A DNA stretch of 64,000 bases from Nodosilinea sp. FACHB-131 (lineage in GTDB: Bacteria; Cyanobacteriota; Cyanobacteriia; Phormidesmidales; Phormidesmidaceae), in contig NZ_JACJOF010000025.1 in the NCBI RefSeq assembly GCF_014695395.1, forward strand, positions 161,627 through 225,626, in the 5' to 3' direction. The position numbers and the translations under genes were made by a program. The stretch's first letter is position 1, and every line of letters begins with the position of its first letter. Of this stretch, positions 47,926-57,411 are shown piece after piece. A model generated the notes under the pieces. That model did no database searches. It was not told the DNA's origin and saw nothing but the letters and a program-made list of their open reading frames with translations.

Positions 47926-49374
47926 TTATGACTCTAAAGGCAGAGAAAGCGTAAATACAGCCCCTTGGCCGGGTTTGCTATTGGCTGTAATGCTGCCGCC
48001 ATGGGCTTCAATAATGCGTTTGGCGATCGCCAGCCCCAGACCGACCCCACTTTGCTTAGTAGAGTGGCTTGTGGTGTAAAACTGTTCAAAAATGCGAGGT
48101 AAATTGGTTTCAGGAATGCCACTTCCCTGGTCCCGAATTGAAATTAGGGCTTGTTGCTTGTTACGAGAGGCCGTAATGAAAATACAAGCATTGGGGGTAG
48201 AGTACTTAATTGCATTGTCTAGAAGATTTAGAAACGCCTGTAATAAGCGTTCCGAATCGCCCATCACTCGAAGATCCTCAACATCGACTTGTACAGCCAC
48301 GTTTTTAGCCTGCAGGCGAACTTCCATGGCTCTAATCGCACGGCTAATGACACCTTTTAAGGCAATAGCTTGAATTTCTAATAGTGTGATGCCCGCTTCT
48401 AAGCGTCCCAGGTCTAGCAAATCATGAATCAAGCCCGAAAGCCGCTTCGTCTCCTCTTTTATGGTTTGGAAGAAGCGATCGCGCAGTTCTAGCTCATCTA
48501 CAGCGCCACGCTCCAGCGCCTCAATGGTGACTTGAACATTGCTGACAGGGGTTCGCAGTTCATGGGAAACATTGGCGAGAAAGACTCTGCGTTCCTCATC
48601 CAATGATTTCAATCGTGCACTCATGCGATTCAGTTCTGTCGCGAGTTGGTCTAATTCATTGCTTTGACGAATCGTGAGTCTGTCATCAAACTGACCGCCA
48701 CCCACGCGAATCGCAAAGCTTCGCATCACCTCAATAGGTTTAGAGAGGCTCCGAGCTAAACGATCGCTGACTAAGGCACAGAGAAAAATGGTAAGAGCAA
48801 GGGCGGCTAAAATTGTCCAGGTCACGCTGGCAAACTGTTTCTGAAACTGTTCTAAAGTAATCGAGATGCGCAATATTCCTAATAACTGACCGTTGCGAAC
48901 CATCGGTTTGGCAATATAGATGCGATCGCTCGTTGATAAAACTCCTTTAGCAACGCCTTGCGCCTCATGACCACGTAGCGCTTCTGAAACGCCAGGTATC
49001 GGTAGCCAATTAGTGATTTGTCGATCCGTTTGAGGGTCAGAGGTAGCTAGCAACGAACCTTGGGCATCAAAGACGCGGAGTGTGATGTTGGCGGGTGCCC
49101 CGTAGCGCTGCACAATGAGCTGTACCCCTTGCGTATCTTTTGCTTCGAGGACATCTGTAACGCTCTCGCTCAGTGCCGTTGACCAGTTTTCTAAATCTGT
49201 CTGACGGGACTGCATGAAAAAGGCATAAAACGTCCATAGGATGTAACCAGACATGAGCGAGGTTCCCGAGACGATCAGGAGCAGGTAGGTAGACAAGAGC
49301 TTCATGTGGATGGAATTCCACCGAAGGGACGCTAACCATCTGCTCGTGAAGGAATCTTGGAAAAACAGTTTCAT
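47926..49374 (-). CDS. Membrane sensor histidine kinase (HAMP-HisKA-HATPase)
   Basis: This 482-residue kinase has a membrane helix at about 27-52, an extracytoplasmic sensor domain of about 130 residues, a second helix at about 184-205, a HAMP domain and a catalytic core. The H-box is NVSHELRTPVSN with phospho-acceptor His271. The N-box is LLDNAIKYS, with G1 RDQGSGIP, F-box FEQFYTT and G2 GVGLGLAIAKRI. It resembles the kinases of OmpR-type systems. The receiver protein encoded 118 bases upstream on the same strand is its obvious partner. The start has no good Shine-Dalgarno; MKLLSTYLLL at 49305 is an alternative. Confidence 0.93.
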   Translation of the reverse strand: MKLFFQDSFTSRWLASLRWNSIHMKLLSTYLLLIVSGTSLMSGYILWTFYAFFMQSRQTDLENWSTALSESVTDVLEAKDTQGVQLIVQRYGAPANITLRVFDAQGSLLATSDPQTDRQITNWLPIPGVSEALRGHEAQGVAKGVLSTSDRIYIAKPMVRNGQLLGILRISITLEQFQKQFASVTWTILAALALTIFLCALVSDRLARSLSKPIEVMRSFAIRVGGGQFDDRLTIRQSNELDQLATELNRMSARLKSLDEERRVFLANVSHELRTPVSNVQVTIEALERGAVDELELRDRFFQTIKEETKRLSGLIHDLLDLGRLEAGITLLEIQAIALKGVISRAIRAMEVRLQAKNVAVQVDVEDLRVMGDSERLLQAFLNLLDNAIKYSTPNACIFITASRNKQQALISIRDQGSGIPETNLPRIFEQFYTTSHSTKQSGVGLGLAIAKRIIEAHGGSITANSKPGQGAVFTLSLPLES

Positions 49375-49492
49375 CAGTTCAAATATGGTTGGGTGAATGG
49401 CACGTCTGTCGCAAGTGATCTAATCTGACGCAACAGTTTTTATGACTTAAGCCAATTGAGTCATCACCCCCTGCATAATGCTTTAACCGCCT

Positions 49493-49867
49493 TTATGCAG
49501 ATTCCCCATGATGGCGGCGCAGCACAGCTTTAATGCGTGCGAGCAACTCACTCGTATTGAAAGGTTTGGTCACATAATCATCTGCCCCTGCCTCTAAGCC
49601 CCGAACCTTGTCTATGTCTTGGTCTTTAGCCGTTAGCATCAGAATAGGGACATCAGAGAAAGCTCGAATACGCCAACAAACTTCCATTCCATCAACTTCT
49701 GGCATCATCAGATCGAGCAGAATGACATCGGGTACTTGTTTATGAAATTGTTTGATTGCGCTTTGTCCATCTGGTGCTGTAGTGACCTCATAACCTTCTT
49801 TTCTCAGTGAGTAAGCAAGGCTTTCACAAAGTGGGGCTTCGTCGTCGATCAGCAAAAGATGTGGCAC
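49493..49867 (-). CDS. Receiver-domain response regulator lacking an output domain
   Basis: This 124-residue protein is a single receiver domain with LLIDDE, the phospho-acceptor Asp52 in VILLDLMMPEVDG, Thr in MLTAKDQD and Lys in YVTKPFN. Its sequence is of the OmpR/PhoB type and runs up to ELLARIKAVLRRHHGESA, exactly where a winged-helix domain normally begins, and then stops. No winged-helix coding is visible in any frame of the following 118 bases. It is either a genuine stand-alone receiver or a truncated transcription factor. It is directly followed by its likely kinase gene. Confidence 0.88.
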   Translation of the reverse strand: MPHLLLIDDEAPLCESLAYSLRKEGYEVTTAPDGQSAIKQFHKQVPDVILLDLMMPEVDGMEVCWRIRAFSDVPILMLTAKDQDIDKVRGLEAGADDYVTKPFNTSELLARIKAVLRRHHGESA

Positions 49868-50102
49868 TAGTATAAACAGTTACACTGCACATCCAGAGTC
49901 TCAGGGTTAGGATTCACCAACATCTACCTTGAGAGGTAAATCGTTTTCCGCTCAGGGTTTACTGCTGACAAACACTAAGCTCAAAACGATTAGCAGGCTC
50001 GGATCCGAGCGGCGACTGCAGTGATGCAACACTGCCGCAAATTGCTTCTAAAAGCTTGCAGTCTGCTTATCTAACGGGAAGGCGCTATCGGGAGATAAGG
50101 AG

Positions 50103-50672
50103 TCATCTGGAGGTAGTCAGGCTAGACCGCTCTAAAATTGAAATTAAGTGCTCGCGCATCCCTTTACAGCTACAGCCTGCTGAAATCACAACAACATCTA
50201 AATGATTTACTGGTTGTAGCCAGAATTGAGCGCTGCTATCTGAGCGTGATTGCACTAAATACCCTGTTTGATCGTCTAAATCGTAAGGAAAAATCTGCCC
50301 TTTAAAGTGGGTATTCTGCTCAACAAATTGCTGCAACTCAAGATTCTCGGAATTGTTGACTGAGCGAACAATGATGGAAGTATATCCCCGTCCTAATGCC
50401 CGCCCACCTTGGGCAACACAGGTAAGAACTTGATAAGTTCCAGGATTCACAATCTCAACTTCGCCGTCATTGCGAAGAATTGCTCTGAAGTTGGAAGGAA
50501 TTGTGAGTGTCATGCCGAACTGGGGTAGCTCCAATTCCCGGGTAGTTTCAGCCGCTGGAATCGGACCCGGATCAGGGCAGTAGTCAGATTGAGCGACTGC
50601 TGGCGAACTTGGCAACAGACCAAATACATTAATTAGCACAGCAGTCAAAAAAATAGAAAATGTGTATTTCAT
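50103..50672 (-). CDS. Secreted hypothetical protein
   Basis: This 189-residue protein has a signal peptide (IFLTAVLINVFGLLPSSPAVA) and a mature part with four cysteines, including SAGCSCKGM near the C-terminus. Segments such as MTLTIPSNFRAILRNDGEVE and GYTSIIVRSVNNSENLE suggest a compact beta-rich domain. No family is recognised. GAGAG precedes the ATG. It is preceded by the small membrane-protein gene and points the same way. Confidence 0.65.
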   Translation of the reverse strand: MKYTFSIFLTAVLINVFGLLPSSPAVAQSDYCPDPGPIPAAETTRELELPQFGMTLTIPSNFRAILRNDGEVEIVNPGTYQVLTCVAQGGRALGRGYTSIIVRSVNNSENLELQQFVEQNTHFKGQIFPYDLDDQTGYLVQSRSDSSAQFWLQPVNHLDVVVISAGCSCKGMREHLISILERSSLTTSR

Positions 50673-50719
50673 AGTTTTCTCTCAACAGTATTAACGTTAA
50701 TCACAAAGTGACCATCAAA

Positions 50720-51114
50720 TCAGTGTTTATGATGACCCAGATAATCTTTTATTGCCTCTTCCCCTACACTTAAATCTGTCCACTTTTGCAATGTCAAAAG
50801 GCTGATAATGGCTGCTAATCCTGATCCTAATGTGTCGATGATCATGTCAGCAACTGCATCATCGACGTTGCCAATCACATTGGCTAACAAAATCCTACCT
50901 GCTAACCATTCAGCAATTTCCCACAACGCTCCAATTGCAATACAAAAGCTAGTGATCGTTGCTAGATATAGCCGTGTGTGACGATTAGAAAAAGAGCTAG
51001 GGCGATCGCATCTTGCCATTTGCCCTAAATAGCAGTGGCAAGAATAGCGACCACAAGTAGCGTTTGCCCAATCCAGGCAGCAAAGCGGCACCCTTTCCAG
51101 TTGCTAGACACCAT
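50720..51114 (-). pseudogene. Disrupted membrane-protein gene (YjdF/DUF2238-like)
   Basis: A good Shine-Dalgarno (AAGGAG) and ATG at 51114 start a frame of 29 codons that ends at a TAG (51025). Beyond the stop the same frame encodes another hydrophobic stretch (DAIALALFLIVTHGY). Coding-like sequence then continues in a different frame: ATITSFCIAIGALWEIAEWL, then GNVDDAVADMIIDTLGSGLA, ending YLGHHKH. The WExxEW and DDxxxDxxxDTLG pattern recalls YjdF-like membrane proteins. A nonsense codon plus a frameshift make it a likely pseudogene, unless the C-terminal part is translated on its own. Confidence 0.5.
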
Positions 51115-51128
51115 CTTTTCTCCTTAAA

Positions 51129-52460
51129 TCAAGCTTGGCCGATCGCTTTCACGGCGGCTAGATAACGCTCTTTGACATCCTGGCGATCTAATTCTTCGGG
51201 GCTTCCTTCCTGGCTGCCGTGCTCAATCATATTGGCATGACGCAACAGTGCAGCTCGGTCAGCTTTGGTATAGGTAAAAGGGGCGATGACAGCGATCGCT
51301 TCTAGCAACCGCATCGTAACTGCCACGCTTGTTTGCCCATACTGCCGAATCTGATTAAAAGCAGCATCCGTAACATCTGCAAACGTTACGGGTGCTGCTA
51401 TGACGCGTAGCTTATCTTGGTCATCATAACGATAGGCAGAGGGAATCTCTTTTTGTGCTAAGTGACAAAGCGCTGCGCTGAGTTGATCAATACAGCGAAT
51501 GGCTGTGAACGGGTCATTGATGCCGGGTGAGAGGGCACGGACTGCAATCTCAACCAGTTGATTAATCGAAAATTCGACATCCTGCTGATCCGTGCGCTGC
51601 GAACCTAAGACAAAGGCATCATTAATTTGTTTAACCAGCTTTTTGCTACCCGATTCTGCTGGATAGGCGAGTGCCAGTAGACTTCCTTTAATCACAAAGT
51701 CTCCAGGACGACGCTGAAGCTGAAGCAGGATATTGGTTTCTGTTGCAATTTGCATTAGCTGCTTTGTATCGATTGCTTGAATATAGTTACTGCTAGTCGA
51801 TTGAATAGCGGCTGCCTCGTGATCAAAATTGGCTGGAATCTCTGAGGCAAACGGTTCTGCTCGATGCTCCGATGCGCCGCGTCCTACCTGTTTGGGAAAG
51901 AGCCGATCGATTACTTCATCTAGCTCACATCCCACTCTAGAAATGACGTGATCCACCTGAATGGAAGTGGCGGAATGGTGAATAAAATAGATTAAAACAC
52001 CAATACTAGCGATCGCCAATCCAATCCCGCAGGTGACCGCAATATGTGGCACAAACTCATTCTCGGCAACACCATTGATGGTTCGTAGCACCATCAGACT
52101 GTAAACAAAGGTAGAAATAAAGGTTCCTAGTACAATTTGGTTACCGGTATCTTGCATAAAGTTACGCAGTAGGCGCGGACCAAACTGTGAAGACGCAAGC
52201 TGAAGCGCCACGATAGTAATAGAGAATGCAGTCGTGGCAACGGTTACCATTGAGCCTGCGATCGCAGAGAGAATGGCTCGTGAACCATTAGGACCCAGTG
52301 CATACGCCCAACCTAAATTACCAATAATGTCGGCTTCTAGCTGTTGGTCAATGCCAATAGTGATAAATGAAAGCCCAATCGCTAGCACAACCATTAGGGT
52401 CGGAATGAACCAGAAGCTAGAGTGCAGTGAGTCCAAAAGCTTGCCAAACTTGGTTCCCAT
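51129..52460 (-). CDS. DUF2254 family membrane protein
   Basis: This 443-residue protein matches the DUF2254 family. It has four N-terminal membrane helices with SMVTVATTAFSITIVALQLA and SSQFGPRLLRNFMQD between them, then a soluble C-terminal domain containing LVEIAVRALSPGINDPFTA. Function is unknown; the family often sits with ion channels. GAGGA precedes the ATG at 52460, and the gene starts three bases after the MscS stop, so the two are coupled. Confidence 0.9.
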   Translation of the reverse strand: MGTKFGKLLDSLHSSFWFIPTLMVVLAIGLSFITIGIDQQLEADIIGNLGWAYALGPNGSRAILSAIAGSMVTVATTAFSITIVALQLASSQFGPRLLRNFMQDTGNQIVLGTFISTFVYSLMVLRTINGVAENEFVPHIAVTCGIGLAIASIGVLIYFIHHSATSIQVDHVISRVGCELDEVIDRLFPKQVGRGASEHRAEPFASEIPANFDHEAAAIQSTSSNYIQAIDTKQLMQIATETNILLQLQRRPGDFVIKGSLLALAYPAESGSKKLVKQINDAFVLGSQRTDQQDVEFSINQLVEIAVRALSPGINDPFTAIRCIDQLSAALCHLAQKEIPSAYRYDDQDKLRVIAAPVTFADVTDAAFNQIRQYGQTSVAVTMRLLEAIAVIAPFTYTKADRAALLRHANMIEHGSQEGSPEELDRQDVKERYLAAVKAIGQA

Positions 52461-52463
52461 TTG

Positions 52464-53474
52464 CTATTCCTCTGCTGCTGGAGTAGGCTTCATGCTGCCT
52501 GACCCATTTCCCTGAACCTTGATCTCGGCAAGGCGATTGAGCGAACGACTGATGCTGCGTGACTGCGGCACTTTACCTTTCCCAGCGGGCCAACCTTCGC
52601 GTTGACGAGTGCGATCGCCATCCGTTGCTTCAGTCTGGTCATGAAATAGGATTTGCTGCGTCGGAAAGGGCAAATCGATGCCACTTACTGTTAACTTATT
52701 TTTAATGTTAGTCAACACTCGGTCTTGCAGATCTAGCACATCTGCGCGACGAGGGGGTTGCACCCACCAGCGAGCACGAATATTAACAGTGCTGTCTGCC
52801 AATTCAACTACAATCGCATCAGGAGCAGGAGTTTTCAAGGCTCCGTCTGTTTCATGTATTGCCTCTAGAATGAGCCGTCGTGCTTCGTCAATATCGTCAC
52901 CGTAACCAATGCCAATATCGTACTCTAGGCGGCGATTCTCAAACGCGGTATTAACCGTGACAGAATTTGTAAATAACTCAGAATTTGGGATTACAATTCG
53001 CCGTCCATCATAAGTTCTAATGGTCGTTGCTCGAGTTTCAATATTTTCTACAGTGCCTTCAAAATCCTTAAACACGATTTGATCGTCAATTTGAAAGGGC
53101 TCAGTGAGCAATATTAAAATACCCGCTAAAAAGTTCTGTAAAATATCTCGAAACGCAAAGCCAATCGCGACACCACTGATTCCAAGTAGCTGCACAAGGT
53201 CATTAGCTTTAAGCGACGGAATCACGATAGTCAGCGCAATGAACAAGCCCACTAAAATAGTTGTGCCTTGTGCCAATCGTCCCAGCACCATTCCCAAGTT
53301 GCGAGCTTGCCGGCGATTACGCGTTAAGTTTCTAACTATTTTCTTGATCGCTCTAGCAACGAAGAAAAAGATCACAAAGACAATCAACGCCAGCACCACG
53401 TTTGGCAACAAAATAATGATGCCATTCACCATTGCCTGCATCCTGTCTAGGAGACTTGACATTTCTTCACTCAT
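52464..53474 (-). CDS. MscS-family mechanosensitive channel
   Basis: This 336-residue small-conductance mechanosensitive channel has helices at about 15-40 and 70-90. The pore-lining TM3 and beta domain follow: LLGISGVAIGFAFRDILQNF, ILILLTEPFQIDDQI and RTYDGRRIVIPNSELFTN. The C-terminal alpha-beta domain ends in a basic, Ser-rich tail. It would release solutes on hypo-osmotic shock. DUF2254 follows immediately and the ion-channel gene lies 60 bases upstream, suggesting one ion-homeostasis operon. Confidence 0.94.
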   Translation of the reverse strand: MSEEMSSLLDRMQAMVNGIIILLPNVVLALIVFVIFFFVARAIKKIVRNLTRNRRQARNLGMVLGRLAQGTTILVGLFIALTIVIPSLKANDLVQLLGISGVAIGFAFRDILQNFLAGILILLTEPFQIDDQIVFKDFEGTVENIETRATTIRTYDGRRIVIPNSELFTNSVTVNTAFENRRLEYDIGIGYGDDIDEARRLILEAIHETDGALKTPAPDAIVVELADSTVNIRARWWVQPPRRADVLDLQDRVLTNIKNKLTVSGIDLPFPTQQILFHDQTEATDGDRTRQREGWPAGKGKVPQSRSISRSLNRLAEIKVQGNGSGSMKPTPAAEE

Positions 53475-53534
53475 CGCTCAACTGTCATAGAAAGCACCTG
53501 TATACTAGTAGAATCCGGGAGAACCAACTTCTCT

Positions 53535-54350
53535 CTAAGGTTGTTGATTCTCCTGCCTCAAGCTTTGAATCTCAGTTCGCAGGGCTGTAATTTCGTTTCG
53601 CAGGGCGTCAATCGATTTTGCTCCGACAATCTCGGCTTCGTCGTCGTCAGCATCTTGTCCGATAAAGAATGTGGCTAACGTTGCTGTTACATAACCGAAT
53701 ACGGCAAACGCATACAGCGCTAGCAGAAAACAGAGGATGCGACCTTCTGCTGTTTTGGGAAAGTAGTCTGATCCCATTGTGGTCATCAGCATTGCTGTCC
53801 ACCAAAGCGCAGTGCTGTAGCTATCAAATCCGGGCAAATCTGGAGCATCTTGCTCAAAAGCATACATTCCCGCAGCTCCAACCAGTGTAATAATTGCTGT
53901 CATCATCACCACATAGCCAAAACCACGCCGCGCAAAGGTGGCTGAGAGTGATCGCATACTGCGATTGGTGCGAGTCATTACACGCAACAGCCGTAAGCCT
54001 CGAACTGCTCGCGTAGTTTGTAAAATTCGCATTACACGCATGAACCGCAACACGCGCAAGGCGGGTAGAAGTAGTGCAATGGCTGGAATCCAATTTGTTT
54101 TAAGATAAGCAGCCTTGCGGGGGGCAAGCGATAGTCTAAGAATAAATTCCAGGATAAATGCGCCCCAAATGAGGAAGCTAGTTGCATCTAAAAGAGGAGC
54201 GAGTCCCCAAATTAGTTCCACTACAAAAAGACCGAGCCAAGCAAAACTCAACACGAGCATTGGCATTTCCAGCCAATCCTCAAGCTGCTGCAAGATTTGC
54301 TGTTGCTCGTGTTCTACTGCTTGCTTTTCGGCTCGTTCCAAAGGTTGCAT
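53535..54350 (-). CDS. Voltage-gated-type ion channel with an unusual selectivity filter
   Basis: This 271-residue six-helix channel has an Arg-rich S4 segment (LRVLRFMRVMRILQTTRAVR and further arginines, residues 98-131), a pore region and a C-terminal coiled coil (SIDALRNEITALRTEIQSLR). The filter sequence, residues 191-197, reads TTMGSDY, where potassium channels have TVGYGD. The tyrosine-glycine pair is missing, so selectivity is uncertain. The acidic stretch QDADDDEAE follows the last helix. I prefer ATG 54350 to the GTG three bases upstream. It lies 15 bases after the DUF389 gene. Confidence 0.88.
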   Translation of the reverse strand: MQPLERAEKQAVEHEQQQILQQLEDWLEMPMLVLSFAWLGLFVVELIWGLAPLLDATSFLIWGAFILEFILRLSLAPRKAAYLKTNWIPAIALLLPALRVLRFMRVMRILQTTRAVRGLRLLRVMTRTNRSMRSLSATFARRGFGYVVMMTAIITLVGAAGMYAFEQDAPDLPGFDSYSTALWWTAMLMTTMGSDYFPKTAEGRILCFLLALYAFAVFGYVTATLATFFIGQDADDDEAEIVGAKSIDALRNEITALRTEIQSLRQENQQP

Positions 54351-54365
54351 CACGATAATTCAATG

Positions 54366-55652
54366 TCATAGTTCAGGCGGCGTTTCTAGCACAATCACGT
54401 TGACTAGGGGCGTCGCATTGAAACCTTGGGCTAACAGGTGAGCTTGAATGGCTTGAGTCAAATCAGCGCGGATTTGTTCAGTCGATCGAGCCGCGTTTGG
54501 CTGGCGCTGAACATAGACCACGCACAGCAAGGTATTTTGCCCCTGAATATTGGCTCTGGTAAAACGCACATTGGATTCGACCAGTTGAGCAGAATCACTC
54601 TGCTGCACAACCTGCTGCAATTCAGCATTTACCCGCTGAGCACGACTGGAACGTTCTAAATTTGGATGACTAGAAAATTGCCAACTCAGCAAACCGGCCA
54701 GCACGATCGCGCTTAGCCCCACTGAGATGGGAAACACACCACGTTGCCCACGCCGATAACGCGCCCCTTGAGTGGATAATCCTCCAAACAAGCGAAACAA
54801 CAGGGCGGCAGAGAAATTGATACCACCTAGTTGTAGTAGTAGTAAAAAGAGTCCATTGGTGACTAAATCCCAACGCCCGATCGCCCCTGCCATGCCGACA
54901 ATGCCTGCGGGTGGAGCCAGTGATGCTGCAACGAGCATTCCAGTAGCGGCTCCCGACACCAAACTACTGCGATCGGACTGGATCAAAGTCAACGCTCCCG
55001 CTGCTCCCGCTGCCAGCGGAATCAAAACCGAAACGGTGGAAATTTGGCTGCTGTCGATCATCAAATTAGATGGAATCTGCTGCTGGAGTATCCAACTGAG
55101 CAAAGCAGTGGTCGCGATCGTCACGCCTAAGGCGGCAAAATATCGGACAATGCTGCGCCGGAGCAGTTGGCGATCCCCCCTTGCGGTTGCCAGAGCGGTA
55201 TTCATCGCGGGACCAGCAAATGGAGCCAGCAACATTGCGGCTACCAAGAGGTAACTTGTGCTGGTATACAAGCCTATCCACACGATGACTCCGGCTATTG
55301 CTGCGTAGCTGATAAAGCCTTTCCAAGACCCAGTACTTTGCAGACCTGAAAGAAAGATTTCAATCGGGCTACGCTCTTCAACATTTGTCACCTGAGTAGC
55401 AGCAGCATCGGCAGGTGGATGGAGCGCCATAATCCCAGTAGGCAGCAGCGTAAAGCTTAAATCCGGTAGATCTTGCAGTTTCTCAAGCAGCTTTTCAAGC
55501 TTGCCGTTAGAAACATGAACAAATACCAAGTCCAACGGTTGCTGCACTCCCGTCGCTTCAATTTTTGCCAGGTTAGTGCCGTCACAGACTTTCGCGATCT
55601 CTAAAACAGTTTTTCCATATCCCTGCGGCACTTGTACAAGAAGCTGTCGCAT
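54366..55652 (-). CDS. DUF389 family membrane protein (long form)
   Basis: This 428-residue protein has an N-terminal soluble domain (MRQLLVQVPQGYGKTVLEIA, DLVFVHVSNGKLEKLLEKL) typical of longer DUF389 proteins, then about six helices with LLVAAMLLAPFAGPAMNTAL and GMLVAASLAPPAGIVGM. The C-terminal soluble part (VNAELQQVVQQSDSAQLVE) is about 110 residues. It heads a minus-strand series with the ion channel, MscS and DUF2254. GAGGA lies upstream of the ATG. Confidence 0.87.
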   Translation of the reverse strand: MRQLLVQVPQGYGKTVLEIAKVCDGTNLAKIEATGVQQPLDLVFVHVSNGKLEKLLEKLQDLPDLSFTLLPTGIMALHPPADAAATQVTNVEERSPIEIFLSGLQSTGSWKGFISYAAIAGVIVWIGLYTSTSYLLVAAMLLAPFAGPAMNTALATARGDRQLLRRSIVRYFAALGVTIATTALLSWILQQQIPSNLMIDSSQISTVSVLIPLAAGAAGALTLIQSDRSSLVSGAATGMLVAASLAPPAGIVGMAGAIGRWDLVTNGLFLLLLQLGGINFSAALLFRLFGGLSTQGARYRRGQRGVFPISVGLSAIVLAGLLSWQFSSHPNLERSSRAQRVNAELQQVVQQSDSAQLVESNVRFTRANIQGQNTLLCVVYVQRQPNAARSTEQIRADLTQAIQAHLLAQGFNATPLVNVIVLETPPEL

Positions 55653-56340
55653 TGCTTTTTTTCATCCTCTGACAGAAGCGTTGTTTTAATTCTTTAGCAT
55701 CAAGCTATTAGCTCCGTTGAAGCTGAGCTGATGAATTGGCGATACTGACAAGTGCTGATGAATTAATGCCACGACTTCGCCGCAATTTGCAGGACGGGTT
55801 GGGTTCAACACTCATCGATCGGCATAGTCAACAACAATTCCGGCCATAGTTCTTACAGCAACACCCTCCATTGCATACTGAGGAATCGGCGGTGCAACTT
55901 ATTGACAGTAGTCCTGACTGCTGCAGAGGCTAGGCGTCGCGAAGCATTGCTGCTTGCTAAAGCAGAACCGAAACGAGGTTTCATCACTGGTCTCCTAAAT
56001 CTTTCGTTTCACCCAGACCCTAATCGTTAATGGGATCAAAGTCGTGTACCTTTTGGGCCAGATAAGCGATTAAACGGTTGCTGCATTTACTTTTTATACT
56101 GATATCCCTCATGACCCTTCAAATCTAGCTGCGATCGCGCGGGCCAAAACGAGCCCAAACTTAACCCGACCCGATCGCGCCAAAGCTACAGAGTGACGCG
56201 TCACAACTGTTCCCTTAAACAGAGGCAGGACCAGCTCAAACCGCTTACTATCGGGCCAGGTGAGAAATAATTTGGGATGGCAGTAATTCGTCATCTGGAG
56301 TAGCTCACAAGCATTATCTTGGACGACTGGAGACAGACCT
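55653..56340. other. Intergenic stretch with one short open frame
   Basis: The region between the divergent DUF389 and AI-2E genes. A 43-codon minus-strand frame (55853-55984, starting MKPRFGSALASSNASRRLAS) has TAGGAGA upstream of its ATG. After a frame change the same DNA encodes IPQYAMEGVAVRTMAGIVVD, which looks coding. It may be a decayed small gene. No other feature is supported. Confidence 0.35.
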
Positions 56341-57399
56341 ATGCAGCTAGGAAAATGGGTCGGCCTGCTGGCACTAGGGGTCTCTATCTATTTTCTTTGG
56401 GAAATTCGTCAGGTGCTGCTGCTATTGTTTGCGGCAGTGGTGATAGCGACCGTGCTAAACCGGGTGGTGCGAGTCTTACGGCGGCTGCGGATTAAACGGG
56501 GACTGGCGATCGCAATCACCATTGCCCTGCTGCTGCTGATTGTCTTTGGCCTCTTTGCCATCATTTTGCCCCGATTTATTGACCAACTTCAAAATTTAAG
56601 TGGGTTACTGCCAGCGGCGCTCGAACGCCTAAGTACCAGTTACGAATGGTTTCAGGGCCGCATTCCCGGCATGGCCCTGGGAGAAAACCAGGGGGTAGAC
56701 CGCCTGCTAGACCAAGCCCAAGCGCTGATATCTAGCACATTTGGCAACTTTTTCCTCATCCTTAACTCGTCGATCAACGCGGTAGTCAACCTATTTCTCG
56801 TGCTAGCGGCTACCGTCATGTTGCTGGTCAATCCGGGCTCCTACCGGCGCACTGTCATCGCCGCCTTTCCCGCTTTCTACCGCGATCGCGTAAACGAAAT
56901 TTTAAACAAGTGCGAACATTCCCTGGTGGGCTGGTTTCAAGGCACCCTGGCAGGCATGGTTACGATCGGTACCCTGAGCTATATTGGGCTGCTAATTTTG
57001 GGTGTACCGCTGCCTCTGGTCAACGCTATTCTCGCTGGGCTGCTAGAGATTATTCCTAACGTCGGCCCCATTATTAGTGCTGTTCCACCGATCCTATTAG
57101 CCCTGCTAGATGCTCCCTGGAAAGGGTTTGCCGTGCTGATCCTGTACTTCTTGATCCAGCAGTTTGAAAGCCTGGCTTTAATGCCCATACTCATGAAACG
57201 GGCTGTATCACTTATGCCCCTGTTCACGCTGCTTTCGGTCGTCATATTTGCAGCCTTGTTTGGGTTGCTGGGGCTATTTTTGGCTGTTCCACTGCTGATC
57301 GTGGTGCAAATTTGGCTGCAAGAAGTGCTGGTCAAAGATGTGATGGATTCTTGGCAAACCCCCCGTACCCCAAGCCGAGATCAGCTGCACCAGCAATAG
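56341..57399 (+). CDS. AI-2E family transporter
   Basis: This 352-residue integral membrane protein matches the AI-2E/PerM family. It has about eight helices. The recognisable parts are RRLRIKRGLAIAITIALLLL, a soluble helical insert (ALERLSTSYEWFQGRIPG), and the family core GVPLPLVNAILAGLLEIIPN, VGPIISAVPPILLALL, FLIQQFESLALMPILMKRAV. Despite the family name, members act mainly as Na+/H+ antiporters or export pores of unknown cargo. GGAG lies eight bases before the ATG. Confidence 0.9.
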   Translation: MQLGKWVGLLALGVSIYFLWEIRQVLLLLFAAVVIATVLNRVVRVLRRLRIKRGLAIAITIALLLLIVFGLFAIILPRFIDQLQNLSGLLPAALERLSTSYEWFQGRIPGMALGENQGVDRLLDQAQALISSTFGNFFLILNSSINAVVNLFLVLAATVMLLVNPGSYRRTVIAAFPAFYRDRVNEILNKCEHSLVGWFQGTLAGMVTIGTLSYIGLLILGVPLPLVNAILAGLLEIIPNVGPIISAVPPILLALLDAPWKGFAVLILYFLIQQFESLALMPILMKRAVSLMPLFTLLSVVIFAALFGLLGLFLAVPLLIVVQIWLQEVLVKDVMDSWQTPRTPSRDQLHQQ

Positions 57400-57411
57400 G
57401 CATAAGTCGCT

